Part shown: positions 36,601 to 46,744 of the stretch, piece after piece
How positions within the stretch are numbered: the stretch's first letter is position 1
Layout: the number at the start of each line of letters is the position of its first letter
Source: Termitomyces sp. T153
Taxonomy: Eukaryota > Basidiomycota > Agaricomycetes > Agaricales > Lyophyllaceae
Direction: 5' to 3'
Assembly (NCBI GenBank): GCA_018296165.2
Contig: JACKQL020000155.1
Location: 24,067 to 88,066, forward strand
DNA: 64,000 nucleotides
Notes under the pieces: model-generated
What the model was told of the DNA's origin: nothing
The model's database searches: none
What the model saw: only the letters and a program-made list of their open reading frames with translations
Position numbers and translations under genes: made by a program

Positions 36601-37142
36601 CATCAGTGCAACCAGCATCGGTACCTCAATCATCAACTCAGGAGAGCATTGTCACTTCGAATGAACCATGTAAAGAAGCCCTGCAAGCACCGCTCTCACC
36701 CAATGTCGCTACCACCATAACATCCGCGGCAGTGCTTAGTCCGACTCCACCGCGCGTTCCACCACCACTCCCACCTCGCTCGCCAAAGTCTCGCCCGCCG
36801 ATACGGTCTACCCTGTCGGAAGCCCAAGAAGCTTTAAAAATCATCGCATGTACGGATGAACGAAGACGTTCGGCGTCATTCGAGAACGTTGCTGCATTGT
36901 CAGTCACAAGTCATAATGGTGTTAGCGATTCCCCAAACGTCTCCTACCACGCGGATGCAGATGAAAAGGTTGGTGATCGTGCTACGGTTCCTGTGTCAGA
37001 TGCAGAGCCTCAGAGTATTACGCCCACGCCCACGCCCACGCCCCAGAAACCATCGACCTTGAATCCGAATGCACCTCCGTTACCCCCTCGTCGTCCACCG
37101 CAGTCTTCACCAGAAGCACAATTGAGGGCACGTTCAGATTGA
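33645..37142 (+). CDS. NVJ2: TEX2/NVJ2-type SMP-domain lipid-transfer protein (1165 aa)
   Basis: One uninterrupted frame of 1165 codons. The N terminus (residues 7-31, [25 protein letters not shown]) is a single membrane span that would anchor it in the ER. A PH-like domain follows from about residue 84 ([11 protein letters not shown] ... [18 protein letters not shown] ... [15 protein letters not shown]), interrupted by a charged insert. The SMP domain spans about residues 285-505: [68 protein letters not shown] and a C-terminal [20 protein letters not shown]. These domains carry glycerolipids between membranes at ER contact sites. The last 600 residues are Ser/Pro-rich and disordered, with several PPLPPR SH3-type motifs. 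The absence of introns in such a long gene is unusual for this window. Confidence 0.9.
   Translation: [1165 protein letters not shown]
37020..37045 (+). repeat. (ACGCCC)n microsatellite in coding sequence
   Basis: Four near-perfect 6-base units encode a Thr-Pro run near the C terminus of the SMP-domain protein. Six-base units keep the frame, so copy-number change would be tolerated. Confidence 0.6.
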
Positions 37143-37410
37143 GAGCATGATTTTCCAACGATACATCATTACTATACACACTACGAATGCCCATCCGGTC
37201 AATCAATAATTCTTGCAAATCACACAATGACTCTATTACAGGTTTGGTTGGTGTACTCATTCTTTCTGTCGATCGTACCATGGTGTTATTTATTGAAATT
37301 ATTCACTGTAATCACTGAGTAAGGTATTCTTGAATTCATCAGATAATAAACAGCATAACTCAGCCACCCCGAAATACCACAGCTATTGATTGGCTTCCGC
37401 TAGTAGTGCA

Positions 37411-37585
37411 ATCATAGGTCATGAAAATACTTCCTCCTCATCTATAAAGTCAAATACACTATGAATGATACATTAACCTGTCCTCAGATCATCCAAGCTA
37501 TCATAGGTCGTGAAAATGCTTCCTCCTCGTCTATGTCAAATACACTATCAATGATCCATCAACCTGTCCTCAGATCATCCAAGCT
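37411..37585. repeat. Tandem duplication (89 + 86 bp) at the FES1 3' end
   Basis: Two adjacent copies, 37411-37499 and 37500-37585, both begin ATCATAGGTC and end CCTCAGATCATCCAAGCT, with scattered differences and a small indel between. The second copy contains the FES1 stop codon (37575-37577) and last codons. The first is a downstream, non-coding duplicate of the same 3' end. Confidence 0.85.
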
Positions 37586-38889
37586 TTGCCACAAGCTCCT
37601 TCAAGTCTGCAAGATACAGTGCCCACCGATCCGCGAGCTTTTTTTCTCCACCGTCTTTCTCCTGCTCTGCCTTCATCCAAAATTTCAACGTCTCAGCGTC
37701 TTCCTTAGACAACTGCTGACCGCATAGCACCAGATACGTGTGGAACAACCTGCAGTTCCCGATCAATCTCCTCCTGGTTTGAAGAAACAAAAGAAGGAAA
37801 CAGCACATACCTAATACCTGTCTCTTCGAACGTCACATCAGGCTCTACCACATCCCCATCCTCACCATAAGGCAGCGGGCTTGTAAGTGCCTGCACTAGC
37901 GCATTGAGTATACCATGTGTCTGCAACGCCGAGGCGGTGAGGGTGGAGGTCGATGCGCGCTCGGGGTTAGAGATGTGCGCTGCGTGTGAGTTGTCGTGTA
38001 GCGGTTCGTGAATTGGTGCGGAGGAGATGGCGGATGAGGCTGAGGTCGTCGGGAGGAGGAGAGTTGAGAGGAGAAAAATGGTTTTGCGTCGGACAGTTAT
38101 TTCTGGGTCTATTTGATTAGGTCAGGGTGAGTTTTTTTGGAGGGGGATAAATGGGTGGTTTTTACCCGAGAGTGCGTCGCGGAGGTATTTCCAGCCGTTT
38201 ATGGAGGGGTTGTTTAGTTGTTGGACGGCAGGTGAATTGTGTTTTAAAAGGCCAGAAAGGGTGTAGATTGCTTTCGAGCGCGTTTGGAGTGTGGATGAAG
38301 GGGAGGGTGTGAGGAAAGAAATGAGTGTTGAGAGAGGGTCGAGTGCGAGATACTGCAGAAGCAATGGTGAACATAATGAATAGCCTGTGGAAAAAGGAAC
38401 GCACTGCGTCTTGGGCTGATGGGTTGTTTTGTATGGCGGTGCCGATGACCCATAGAGCCTGCATTTTTATTTCGGGTGTCGACGTCGAGGCCGTGAGTAA
38501 TGCGTGCAATGGTTCCCAAAGTTTCAGCTTTGCTAGATCTGCATTACATTGTCAGTCGATAACTTGCATGAAAGCTATAGTAATTGACCATTTGCGTTGT
38601 CGATTTGCTCTATAAGCTATAAGATACAAACTACTAATTAGTGATCTAATCTTTCAGCAGTAATCGCAAGACACACCATTTCCATGTGATCTAGCGCTGC
38701 GACGCGTTCATCCTCAGTCTTCGACGGATCAGTCGCAAGACTCATATCCTCTTTCATGAGCTCTGCATCTGGTCTACCGAGGATCATGTCAATGATTCCA
38801 GGATCGATGTCCTTCCTTGGCTCGGGCGGTGGCCCATTAGGATTGGGGTCGGTTGAATTCTCAATTGACCAACGGAGGAGGGATTGCAT
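37575..38889 (-). CDS. FES1: Hsp70 nucleotide exchange factor FES1
   Basis: This is a cytosolic armadillo-type exchange factor that releases ADP from Hsp70 and helps degrade misfolded proteins. The first two exons are 38889-38677 and 38616-38589; the second is only 28 bases and supplies LIEQIDNAN. Later exons begin at 38538 (DLAKLKLWEPLHALL). The protein starts MQSLLRWSIENSTDP and has the family-typical ALDHMEM-LIEQIDNAND segment and IKMQALWVIGTAIQNNPSAQDA. It continues with YLALDPLSTLISFL, RSKAIYTLSGLLKHN, WKYLRDALSDPEITVRRKTIFLLSTLL, and a charged C-terminal helix ending in LKELVAKLG. Length (about 390 residues) fits the family. The start was set at MQSLL, matching the family, rather than an upstream in-frame ATG at 38910. 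Confidence 0.92.
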
Positions 38890-40722
38890 TGCAATAGGTA
38901 TTGGAAGCAATTATTGAGCAGGGAGTCTGACTTTTGAGCGAACAAGTAGAAATCGCGCGAAACAAGCAGAACGTGCTGGAAAGAGATGTGCATCACGTGT
39001 TAGTCACGTAATTTGCACTTCAGCGCGTAACGGCTCAAAAGTGCCTCTTTCCTTTCTTACCAAAAGTCCTTCAAGTATCATAATCCGAGGATTGCATACG
39101 CATCAGAACTGGTGGTTTTCTCAAGGCATCATTCAAGGCGAAGACGATGGAACAACACATCCAATGGGAGTAAACAGGTTTCAAATGCAGCCGATAGCTC
39201 GAGAATTTTGTGATGAATCAGACTTGAGATGGCGTAAACCTCGGGCATGACTCCGTCACCCCGATTCTCCACAAGCACGTCAGTGGCTGAAGCGAAAATG
39301 GAGGCCTCTGGTGTGGGTGCAGATGAAACGTTGATATACTGCTACGCTCGAAACAGCTTTTCTGATAATGGAACGTGCTGGAATCATGCTGATGGACGCC
39401 GTGGATTTATTTGAGTTCACTAGACTCTCAATGGCCAACCGGGGTTACCGAGCCTCATCATTGCTATCGTCACCCATCGTCACCTTGCACGATGAAGGGA
39501 GCTGGAGCTTACTGATTTGAATCGGTGACAGGAGAAAATCAATTGCATTAGACAAAAAACGGTGTAATTGCTAATGGAGTTACTGGCTGGGAATGAAACG
39601 AGTTCAAATCAATGGACCCTTCGTCGATCTATAGCGACATGCAAGGAATATGAAGAAAGGCCGAATAGTCTCGTCCATATCTTATTTAAATTATATATGT
39701 ACCCCTTTTGAATATAAATAAGACTTCAAACATGCTTCTAAGTGGAATTTGAGGCCGGATAGTGTGTTACACAATTAGGAGTTGCAGACGTAGATGCCTT
39801 TCCTTCTGTTACATCAATGCAGAGTTGTCATTCGAAGCACGAATGTGGGAAGAGACTTTGTCCTGGTGCGAAGATCCGCCGAGACCTACCAGGTAACTGT
39901 AGTGGCGAGAATAACAAGCGCTGGGGTGTCAAATCTCCGCATGACTCGGATATGCTTTGTCCCCTTTGGAAGAAATCCCGCGCCTCGAGGCTATCCATGT
40001 GTTATGTTTCTATTCATTTCTGTGAATGTCATATCCAAAAGCAGATAAGAAGAGGACTGTTGAGGGTGAAATCATGATGGGTGACATGACGTTGTTATAG
40101 TTGCGACGCTGATTCTCGACACACAAGCCGGCTGACGCGGAGAAACCCAGCATCGTTCGACCTCAGGCCCAATGGGTCACAGAGGGCAGTGCAGACTCCC
40201 TCGCTGGAGATAATCCTATTGGCTAGGCCAAGTTTCCTATGACAACAAAGAGAGAAAACCGGTGGATGGCTGGTCTCTCGTACTTACGTACACTGTACGG
40301 CGTTAGAGATGTCCTGAGTACTAAGTCTTGCTGTGGTGCGATTAGATATATCATCCACAGGAAAAGTAAGTATTTAGACGCACTCCCTTTTCTTATCTAC
40401 AGTGGTGACCGTCATCTCCATTGATCCTTATCCTTGTTACAGGTTCACGACTTGTGCAGTCGGATATCTACGTAAGGCAGGCGTAGGCAGGCAGACACGC
40501 AGGACATCAGGTCCACAGGAACAATAGAATCGGGCCAAGACAACGTGGTACTATAAGTTAGGATAACTGACAAGCAGGAAGCAGGTTGCTTGTAACGTTA
40601 TATGTCTGGTTTCGATCGAGGTATGTTTTGCCATACACTGTTTCTTGAGGCTCTCTACTGATTGCTTCGGCCGACAGACATCGGATAGTTACGCCTGTTG
40701 AGACGCTATCTCTCTTGCGATA
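38890..40722. other. Gene-poor stretch
   Basis: About 1.8 kb upstream of FES1. It contains only scattered small frames, including a short Cys/Lys-rich one near 39817-40077 without a signal peptide or clear exon structure. No gene is called. Confidence 0.45.
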
Positions 40723-43505
40723 ATGACGACTCCCACGATTAACGATCCTCTGAGGTTTGCAGGAGGCCAGCGGATTGTTCCGATGCCAAAGGAGAAGCGT
40801 GTAAAGGATGCAAACTTGAAGGTGTCGCCCTCGCTGATCATCTCGCCAAATTTGGACGCGTTGCTGGAGTATGACAAGAAGATACGCGAGGCGATGTCGC
40901 CAACGTCGCCTCAATTGCCGTTGTCCGCACCGCCAGTCGGTCTCCCGCCTCCACCACGACATACTTCACGCAAGCCCAAATCACCGACTTCACCAAAAGT
41001 GACAAGTCCGTTGGTTCAAGAGAACTCTCGGTGGTGGGAGTATGAGAATCCATATATCAATCCGGCACCGAAGTTCGAGTTCGTGCCGGAAGAGTCCGGA
41101 GCACATGAAACGTCGGCACATGAGACGTCGACGACCGAAGCATGGTCGGTTGCAATTGATGGGGAGTCGTGTTCCGTCGCGAGTAGAGATGTACAGAAAG
41201 CGTCCAATCCGTCAGAGAGTTCGAAAAAACGGGTTGGCATCAGCAGGCTGTTGTTCAACGACTCCGTTGCAAGGGATCGCAGGATACTTCCGACGCAGAA
41301 GGCGAACTTACAAGAACGAGTACGAGCGAAAGGGAAGCTGCTGAAACTGAAGGAAACAGAACCTCTACCAGGTACGAGTAAACGGATAAGACAGGAGTAA
41401 TTGGGTGTTGACAAGTCTGAGTATGCAGGTAGCAACGATAGAATGCGTCGAGCCAACGATGATTTGATATTGGACATTCGACGACACTCGACGGACAACG
41501 TCGACGGCATCGACAGCTTTCGACGGCGGCCCTTCCTTTCCCACAGGCGTTCGTCACAAGGGTCGACGTCGTCGTCGTCGTCAGGCCACTCGTCCATTTC
41601 AGCCTACGAGCCTGCGTCGACAATCAGTGATACCCACATCAGCATCTCGAGCACCATGTACCCGGCCTCCACCGTCCATTCTCCTAGTGTTCTTGTCGAC
41701 GAACCGCTGCGTATAGGCTCTTCGGAGCGCTCCTCGTCGCTCTACTCTGATGCCCACCATTCATTTATCGACATCATTACACCTGCTGTCGGTGAATTTA
41801 GGATCCCGGATCACACTGCTGCATCTCCGCTCCGTACTCCCGATGCTAAGGCTCCGAAATCCGCCCCAAATTTTCTCGATCTCGACGAGCGCAACGATCG
41901 CATCAGGAAAAATCGCAAACTCGCCAAAGTCTTCGGCAAGCCTCCTGGCCCAAACACAATCCCTTCTCAGAACAAGAAACCTGCTTCATTTCGTACCGAC
42001 GATATCGTTAATATCTGGCTTCCTGTGTCAGATATTGACGACACACCCCTGGGCCCTCGCGGTTTTCTTGTCGATCAGCACGACTCTGAAAAAAATTATC
42101 GCCCATCTGATGCAATTAGATGTCCTTCCCCGACGTCCTTCATTGATCTGTCAGATGATCTCGGCTCAACCAACATTTCCACGCCGAAAGATGTCGCCGC
42201 ACCGTCCCGAGGCCGTGTCCGGCGCCCTTCTTCCCCCTCTTTAATCGAGCCTTCATCCCCAGAAGAGACCCGCAGGCGCAAACGAGAAAAATTAGCTAGG
42301 CTACACCGTTTCCTTGGTTCTCGTGTTCCCACAAATCTCGTCCTTGGTCCTGATATTGCCGACTCTGGTCTCCCTTCTCTCGACTCCAGCATTATGACTG
42401 TCCCCGAAACAAGAAAGGACTGGCTCAGACGCCGCCGTAGTAGCTCGGCCGCTGCTTACACCTCGCCGTGGTCAGACGAGATCGACCGAATCAAGGAGGA
42501 CCTGAACAGTGAAGAGAAAGCCATTAACGTCAGGCGGGCTCAAAAGATGGAAAAGGTGTGTCCTGTTTAGCAGGACTGAGTCATCTTCTGATTCACATAT
42601 CCAACAAAGGTTTTTGGCGTCGCACCTCCGCAGACACTGTATCACACAAGACGCTCGCCCTCGCCCTCTGTGGCCAACTCTGCCGCCATCATCGGGCAAC
42701 AGAAGTCGATATCAGGCTGGACGTCACCCGGTGAAACTCAGCTCCCCGTCATCGGTCTTCGTAACGTCAACCGTTCTTCGTACTCCAAGAAGAAAATCGA
42801 CGACAATCGGTCGAGAACCTCAGAGTCTGACAAGATGCTGTTGCTGAAGCCCTGCGACAGCTCGAAAAAGCCGGATCTTCGTAGGCGAACGTCGGCCGTT
42901 TACTTGCATTATCAGGACTCGCTCAACTCGCTCAACGATATTATTGATCGAGTATGTATTACTGAATCTATTTTTTTCCTGAAAATTCCTGAGCCATGTT
43001 TGTCACAGGATGATAAGGAGTCGCTAGCCGAGCTGCACGAGTACCTCAATTCGGGCGACTTGTCTGCTCCTCCGCCTCTCCAGTCCTCCACGCGTAACTC
43101 CCAGGCCAACGACAGACGTCTCTCCAACGTCTCGATCAAGTCGGAGCGCCGTCATTCGTTACCCGCTCGCACGTCTATTATATCCATCTCGTCGGAGTCT
43201 AGCATTGCTACACCCCGTCCTGAAGTGACAGACTTCCAGGCGCGCAGGAGGCGTGCGGCGAAGCTTACCCAGTTCTTTGGGGTAAATTATAGGGAGCTTA
43301 TCAATGATGTGTTGGAGAGTATCGAAAGCGGTTTGGAGCATGAGAGGAAGCGCGGGACGCTTGATCCGGAGGAAGTAGAAGTAAGTTTCTCTGGCTTCTA
43401 GCTTGAACATTATGAGAATTTTGGTACTGATATCATTGTTTTTTTTCCTTGCAGGACTTGCTGGCACGTCTGAGGAAGCTCCGGACGAAACGTACTGGAT
43501 TCTAA
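40723..43505 (+). CDS. Serine-rich protein of unknown function with repeated KLxxxFG-type motifs (846 aa)
   Basis: Five exons join in phase: 40723-41371, 41429-42555, 42610-42951, 43009-43380 and 43455-43505. The first intron (GTACGA..ATGCAG, 57 bases) hides the fact that two adjacent long frames are one gene: reading past it ends in a stop at 41400. The protein is mostly disordered, rich in Ser, Pro and Arg, with many SP/TP sites. Short basic-hydrophobic motifs recur: RKLAKVFGKPPG, EKLARLHRFLGSRVP, KMEKVFGVAPP (across the second intron) and AAKLTQFFGVNY. The last leads into a helical C-terminal block (ELINDVLESIESGLEHERKR..EEVEDLLARLRKLRTKR). I do not know the function; the motif spacing suggests a scaffold or cytoskeletal/signalling protein. 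Confidence 0.8.
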
Positions 43506-44117
43506 ATGAAATTTGAACATCATGATACCATCCCTTCTCACTCACATGGCATCATCCTGTTTTCGCTACTTATCATGAGATTGCCAGCGGATGAGCCTGG
43601 ACACCCCTCTAGTTTTTCGTCTACATACCCACTACCCACTACCTACTTGTGACTTCTCGTGATCTATACTTCATCTTCAATCCTTATATCAATCCTTATA
43701 TCTCCTGACCTTCATGCCACCCGTGACGAAATTTTATGATGGATTATACCTGTTTTTTTTTTTCATTTCTATCTGGCTTTAAGTTGTATATATGATATCT
43801 GTAACATTCACTATCTCGTGTTTTGTATAAAGATCGAGGATTCTATGTCGATGCGATTCTGATTCAAGGATTCGTGCCATGACCATATGCATCATGGGAA
43901 GTCTCTCACAGCTTCTGGCACGAGAACGATACTTAGTGTGAATGATGTGTTGTCAAACTCACATCACATACTCGTCTAGATTCTAGGGAACAGATCAAAT
44001 GCGTTCAAGCTGCAAACAGGATCTAAGCCACTGCGTAAACAGAATACGGCCCTACTAGTGTATGTAGGACTTGACTTGGAACAGCACATCGATATCGATA
44101 TCCCAATTGCAGTCTTA
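43506..44117. other. Intergenic between two plus-strand genes
   Basis: About 610 bases with T-rich tracts (for example near 43746) typical of a fungal 3' flank followed by a promoter. No gene is visible. Confidence 0.45.
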
Positions 44118-46444
44118 ATGACTATTTTATCGCCACAGCGCTCATTCTTACGAGCCCTCAGCTTCATCCGGGTTCACTTCGCAAGCATGTCAATGTTCCC
44201 CTCACAACCGCGATCACGCCCCACCAGTTATTCATTTCAATCAATCATGTCCACCGCGCTGTCGTCGTCCGACGATGAGTTCTCCGCGTACAACTTCTCC
44301 GAATTCACAGAAGAAGATCTACGGCGCGTCGACGCAGACATGGCGCGTATGTATGGAGGTCCTCAGATTACTATTCAGATCGAAACTCCTCAGGCCAGTA
44401 GCGACACCATCATATGCATGTCTCAGACTCCTCACGCGTCGGGGTCGCATAGTAAGGGGAAACAAAGGGCTGATGTGGATCCGTTGAGCCCGATGGCGAA
44501 GTATAGGAAGCGTGGGGTGCTGAGTGTGACGGATCTCGCGTCGTTGGCTTGGTGAGCGTGTTTAATTGTCTACTTCTTGCATCCACATTCAAATTGGTGT
44601 TTTCTGTAGGTGTGAGGTACAATTTGACTATGGATTGCGCCAGAGGCGACATGAGCCTATTGCGTCGCGGCCTCAGTCGTTTGTCTCTGCACAGGGGAAG
44701 GAGATATTTGTTGCAAAGGAAGTAGCGGTGAAGAACGATGTAAGGACGAAACAAGGAAAGGCGCGTCATTTTCTAGCAGCATCAAGTAGACAATTATGTT
44801 GAAATTTCGGTCTACAGGCATTGCACAAAGTATTAGAACGACAGGTAAAGGCGGAAGAGTTGCAAGTCGAGGTTTCGTCAGAGGAGGAACAGTGGGCTTT
44901 GCGGTATGAGCTTTTTCTCTTGTGTTGCAGCGCCTTAATTGATATTTTCGTGGAAAGTCTTATAAACATACTCAACAGCTTGGATGGTCTATTGCTCCAG
45001 GGTTATACGGTGAATCAATATTGTGTATGACCGTAACAGTCGTCTCATCAAGAATTCAAGCGCGAGCTACCAGTCTTTGGAGTTCTGCAGGGTGAAGTAG
45101 TAGTTGGTGTCATCGTAAGTTGTTGTTACGCTCTCAAACATTTTTTTGAGGACGACGCACATTTAGGACGAAGTCGTACTGAAAACCGACACACCAATCA
45201 CGTCACAGAAGCGACCGTTCTCCTCTCCAACTAGATCGAAATCAAAGAAATTACGTCGATCACTTTCTCCTTCCCAGCATTTGGTGACCGAGTACTTCCC
45301 GAATACCACCCCTGTGAATCCACTTGCACCAGTCGACCTCGACATACCTCCGGCTGCGACAGAAACAGAAATAGAGAGGCCTTCTACCCCAGAGGAGATA
45401 GAGCCAACGCCCACCTCTCCTCCGCGAAAGTTTCTTCACTTACTAGACACAAAGACGCGAAGAACAAATACTCTGCCTGAGGACCGAGCCACCCTGCCTT
45501 CAAGAATACAACTCATGCTATACTATCGACTTTTAAAGGATTCAACCTCCCTTTCTCCCCCCTTTGACTTTGCAGCCATGTGGCAGCGAGTCGGTGTGAA
45601 TCCCACTAAAACCTTATCTACAAGGTTCCTGCTTGAGGCGGGGCTGCTCAAGGAAAATAACTCATGGAACCCTTCTTGCTTGAATGACTTTTCGAACGCG
45701 TTCGTTGAACTGGTGGAAAATCTTGGTATTTCGGGCGTGGATACGGAGCTAGAACTTGTGTATCGCTTGATTCAAGGTGATAAAATTAAAAGGAAAAAAT
45801 TGAGAGAGAAAGGGCTTGCTAGCCCTGCCATTTCTCAAGAGGAACGCGATCTTGCGAAAGCTATTGAAGCCAGTTTGATTAATATTCGTAACTCAGGAGA
45901 ACCTGCTGCTCAGGAAAGTTCCGTAGAGATTGCTCTACAGTCCGATTTCGCACGTAATACCGATACACCTTCAGACGTTGGAACACCGACAGTTGGTCTC
46001 AAGAGCTCCTTACAAAATTTCGCTGGCAATGGCAACGACGTGAAAGGTGAGTTATTCTGTACGGCTATTGTGAACCCTGTTGGACGTGCCCATTCAGAGA
46101 AATCCATCATCACTCCACGTCCTGTCTCATCGTCCGACTGTTCTGATACGGAATTAGAATCAGGCCAACACGATCTTCGGCCGATTGGTATCAAACTATT
46201 CGAATACGATGAAGAGATGTTAAATCAACATATTGCACACGTGCTAAAGTGGTGGCGTGGTAACAGGAACCCACAGGGTGTATCTCTGGAAGACTCTTGG
46301 AGATGCCGGTAGGCTATTTGCTCCCTTTTTTTTGGTTTGCGGAGCCCTGATTCGTTCTATAGTACGTGCGAGTACGAAAACAATTGCGAGTGGCGTGAGG
46401 AAAAAGCGTCCGAGGTTCAAGAACGATTACTGCGTCATCAGTGA
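44118..46444 (+). CDS. EXO5: Exonuclease V (EXO5/DEM1), mitochondrial-type
   Basis: This is a single-strand DNA exonuclease of the PD-(D/E)XK superfamily with an iron-sulfur cluster, needed for mitochondrial and nuclear genome maintenance. Exon 1 (44118-44551) ends inside the conserved LSVTDLASLAWCEVQFDYGL, which carries the first cluster cysteine. Further exons give ALHKVLERQVKAEEL and a segment ending EVVVGVIDEV. The large exon runs from DEVVLKTDTP through RTNTLPEDRATLPSRIQLMLYYRLL, which contains nuclease-core residues. The last junction joins VLKWWRGNRNPQGVSLEDSWRC to RTCEYENNCEWREEKA, giving the remaining cysteines as C-x2-C-x5-C. A long acidic/Ser insert sits before the C terminus. Alternative in-frame ATGs lie at 44118, 44187 and 44247; only the first includes MTILSPQRSFLRALSFIRVHF, a plausible mitochondrial presequence. 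Confidence 0.9.
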
Positions 46445-46744
46445 AGTCGGGGAGCCTGACGATGACCTCATTCAGATATCATGATCAGTTAGACATAGTT
46501 TTTTGGTTACTTATTGTAGATGTATTATAGTTCCGAAGCATTGCTGAATAATTACATGATGGTTTCTGGACAATATCAGAGGCTATTTGATGAAAGTTTG
46601 TGTTTAATGGAGCCTGATAAGTGATACACGGCTCAAGACTTGCCCTAGGAACTCTACATGCCATTATTACACGAGAATCTTCTAGCAGGATGGCCATGAT
46701 CAATCAACTTATCTGTAGAAAGCGCCTGGCGTCAATACGTAGGT

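Noticed and set aside
39794..40077. Cys/Lys-rich small frames, considered as a secreted cysteine-rich protein
   Set aside because: No signal peptide, and the cysteine-containing part has no coherent exon continuation.
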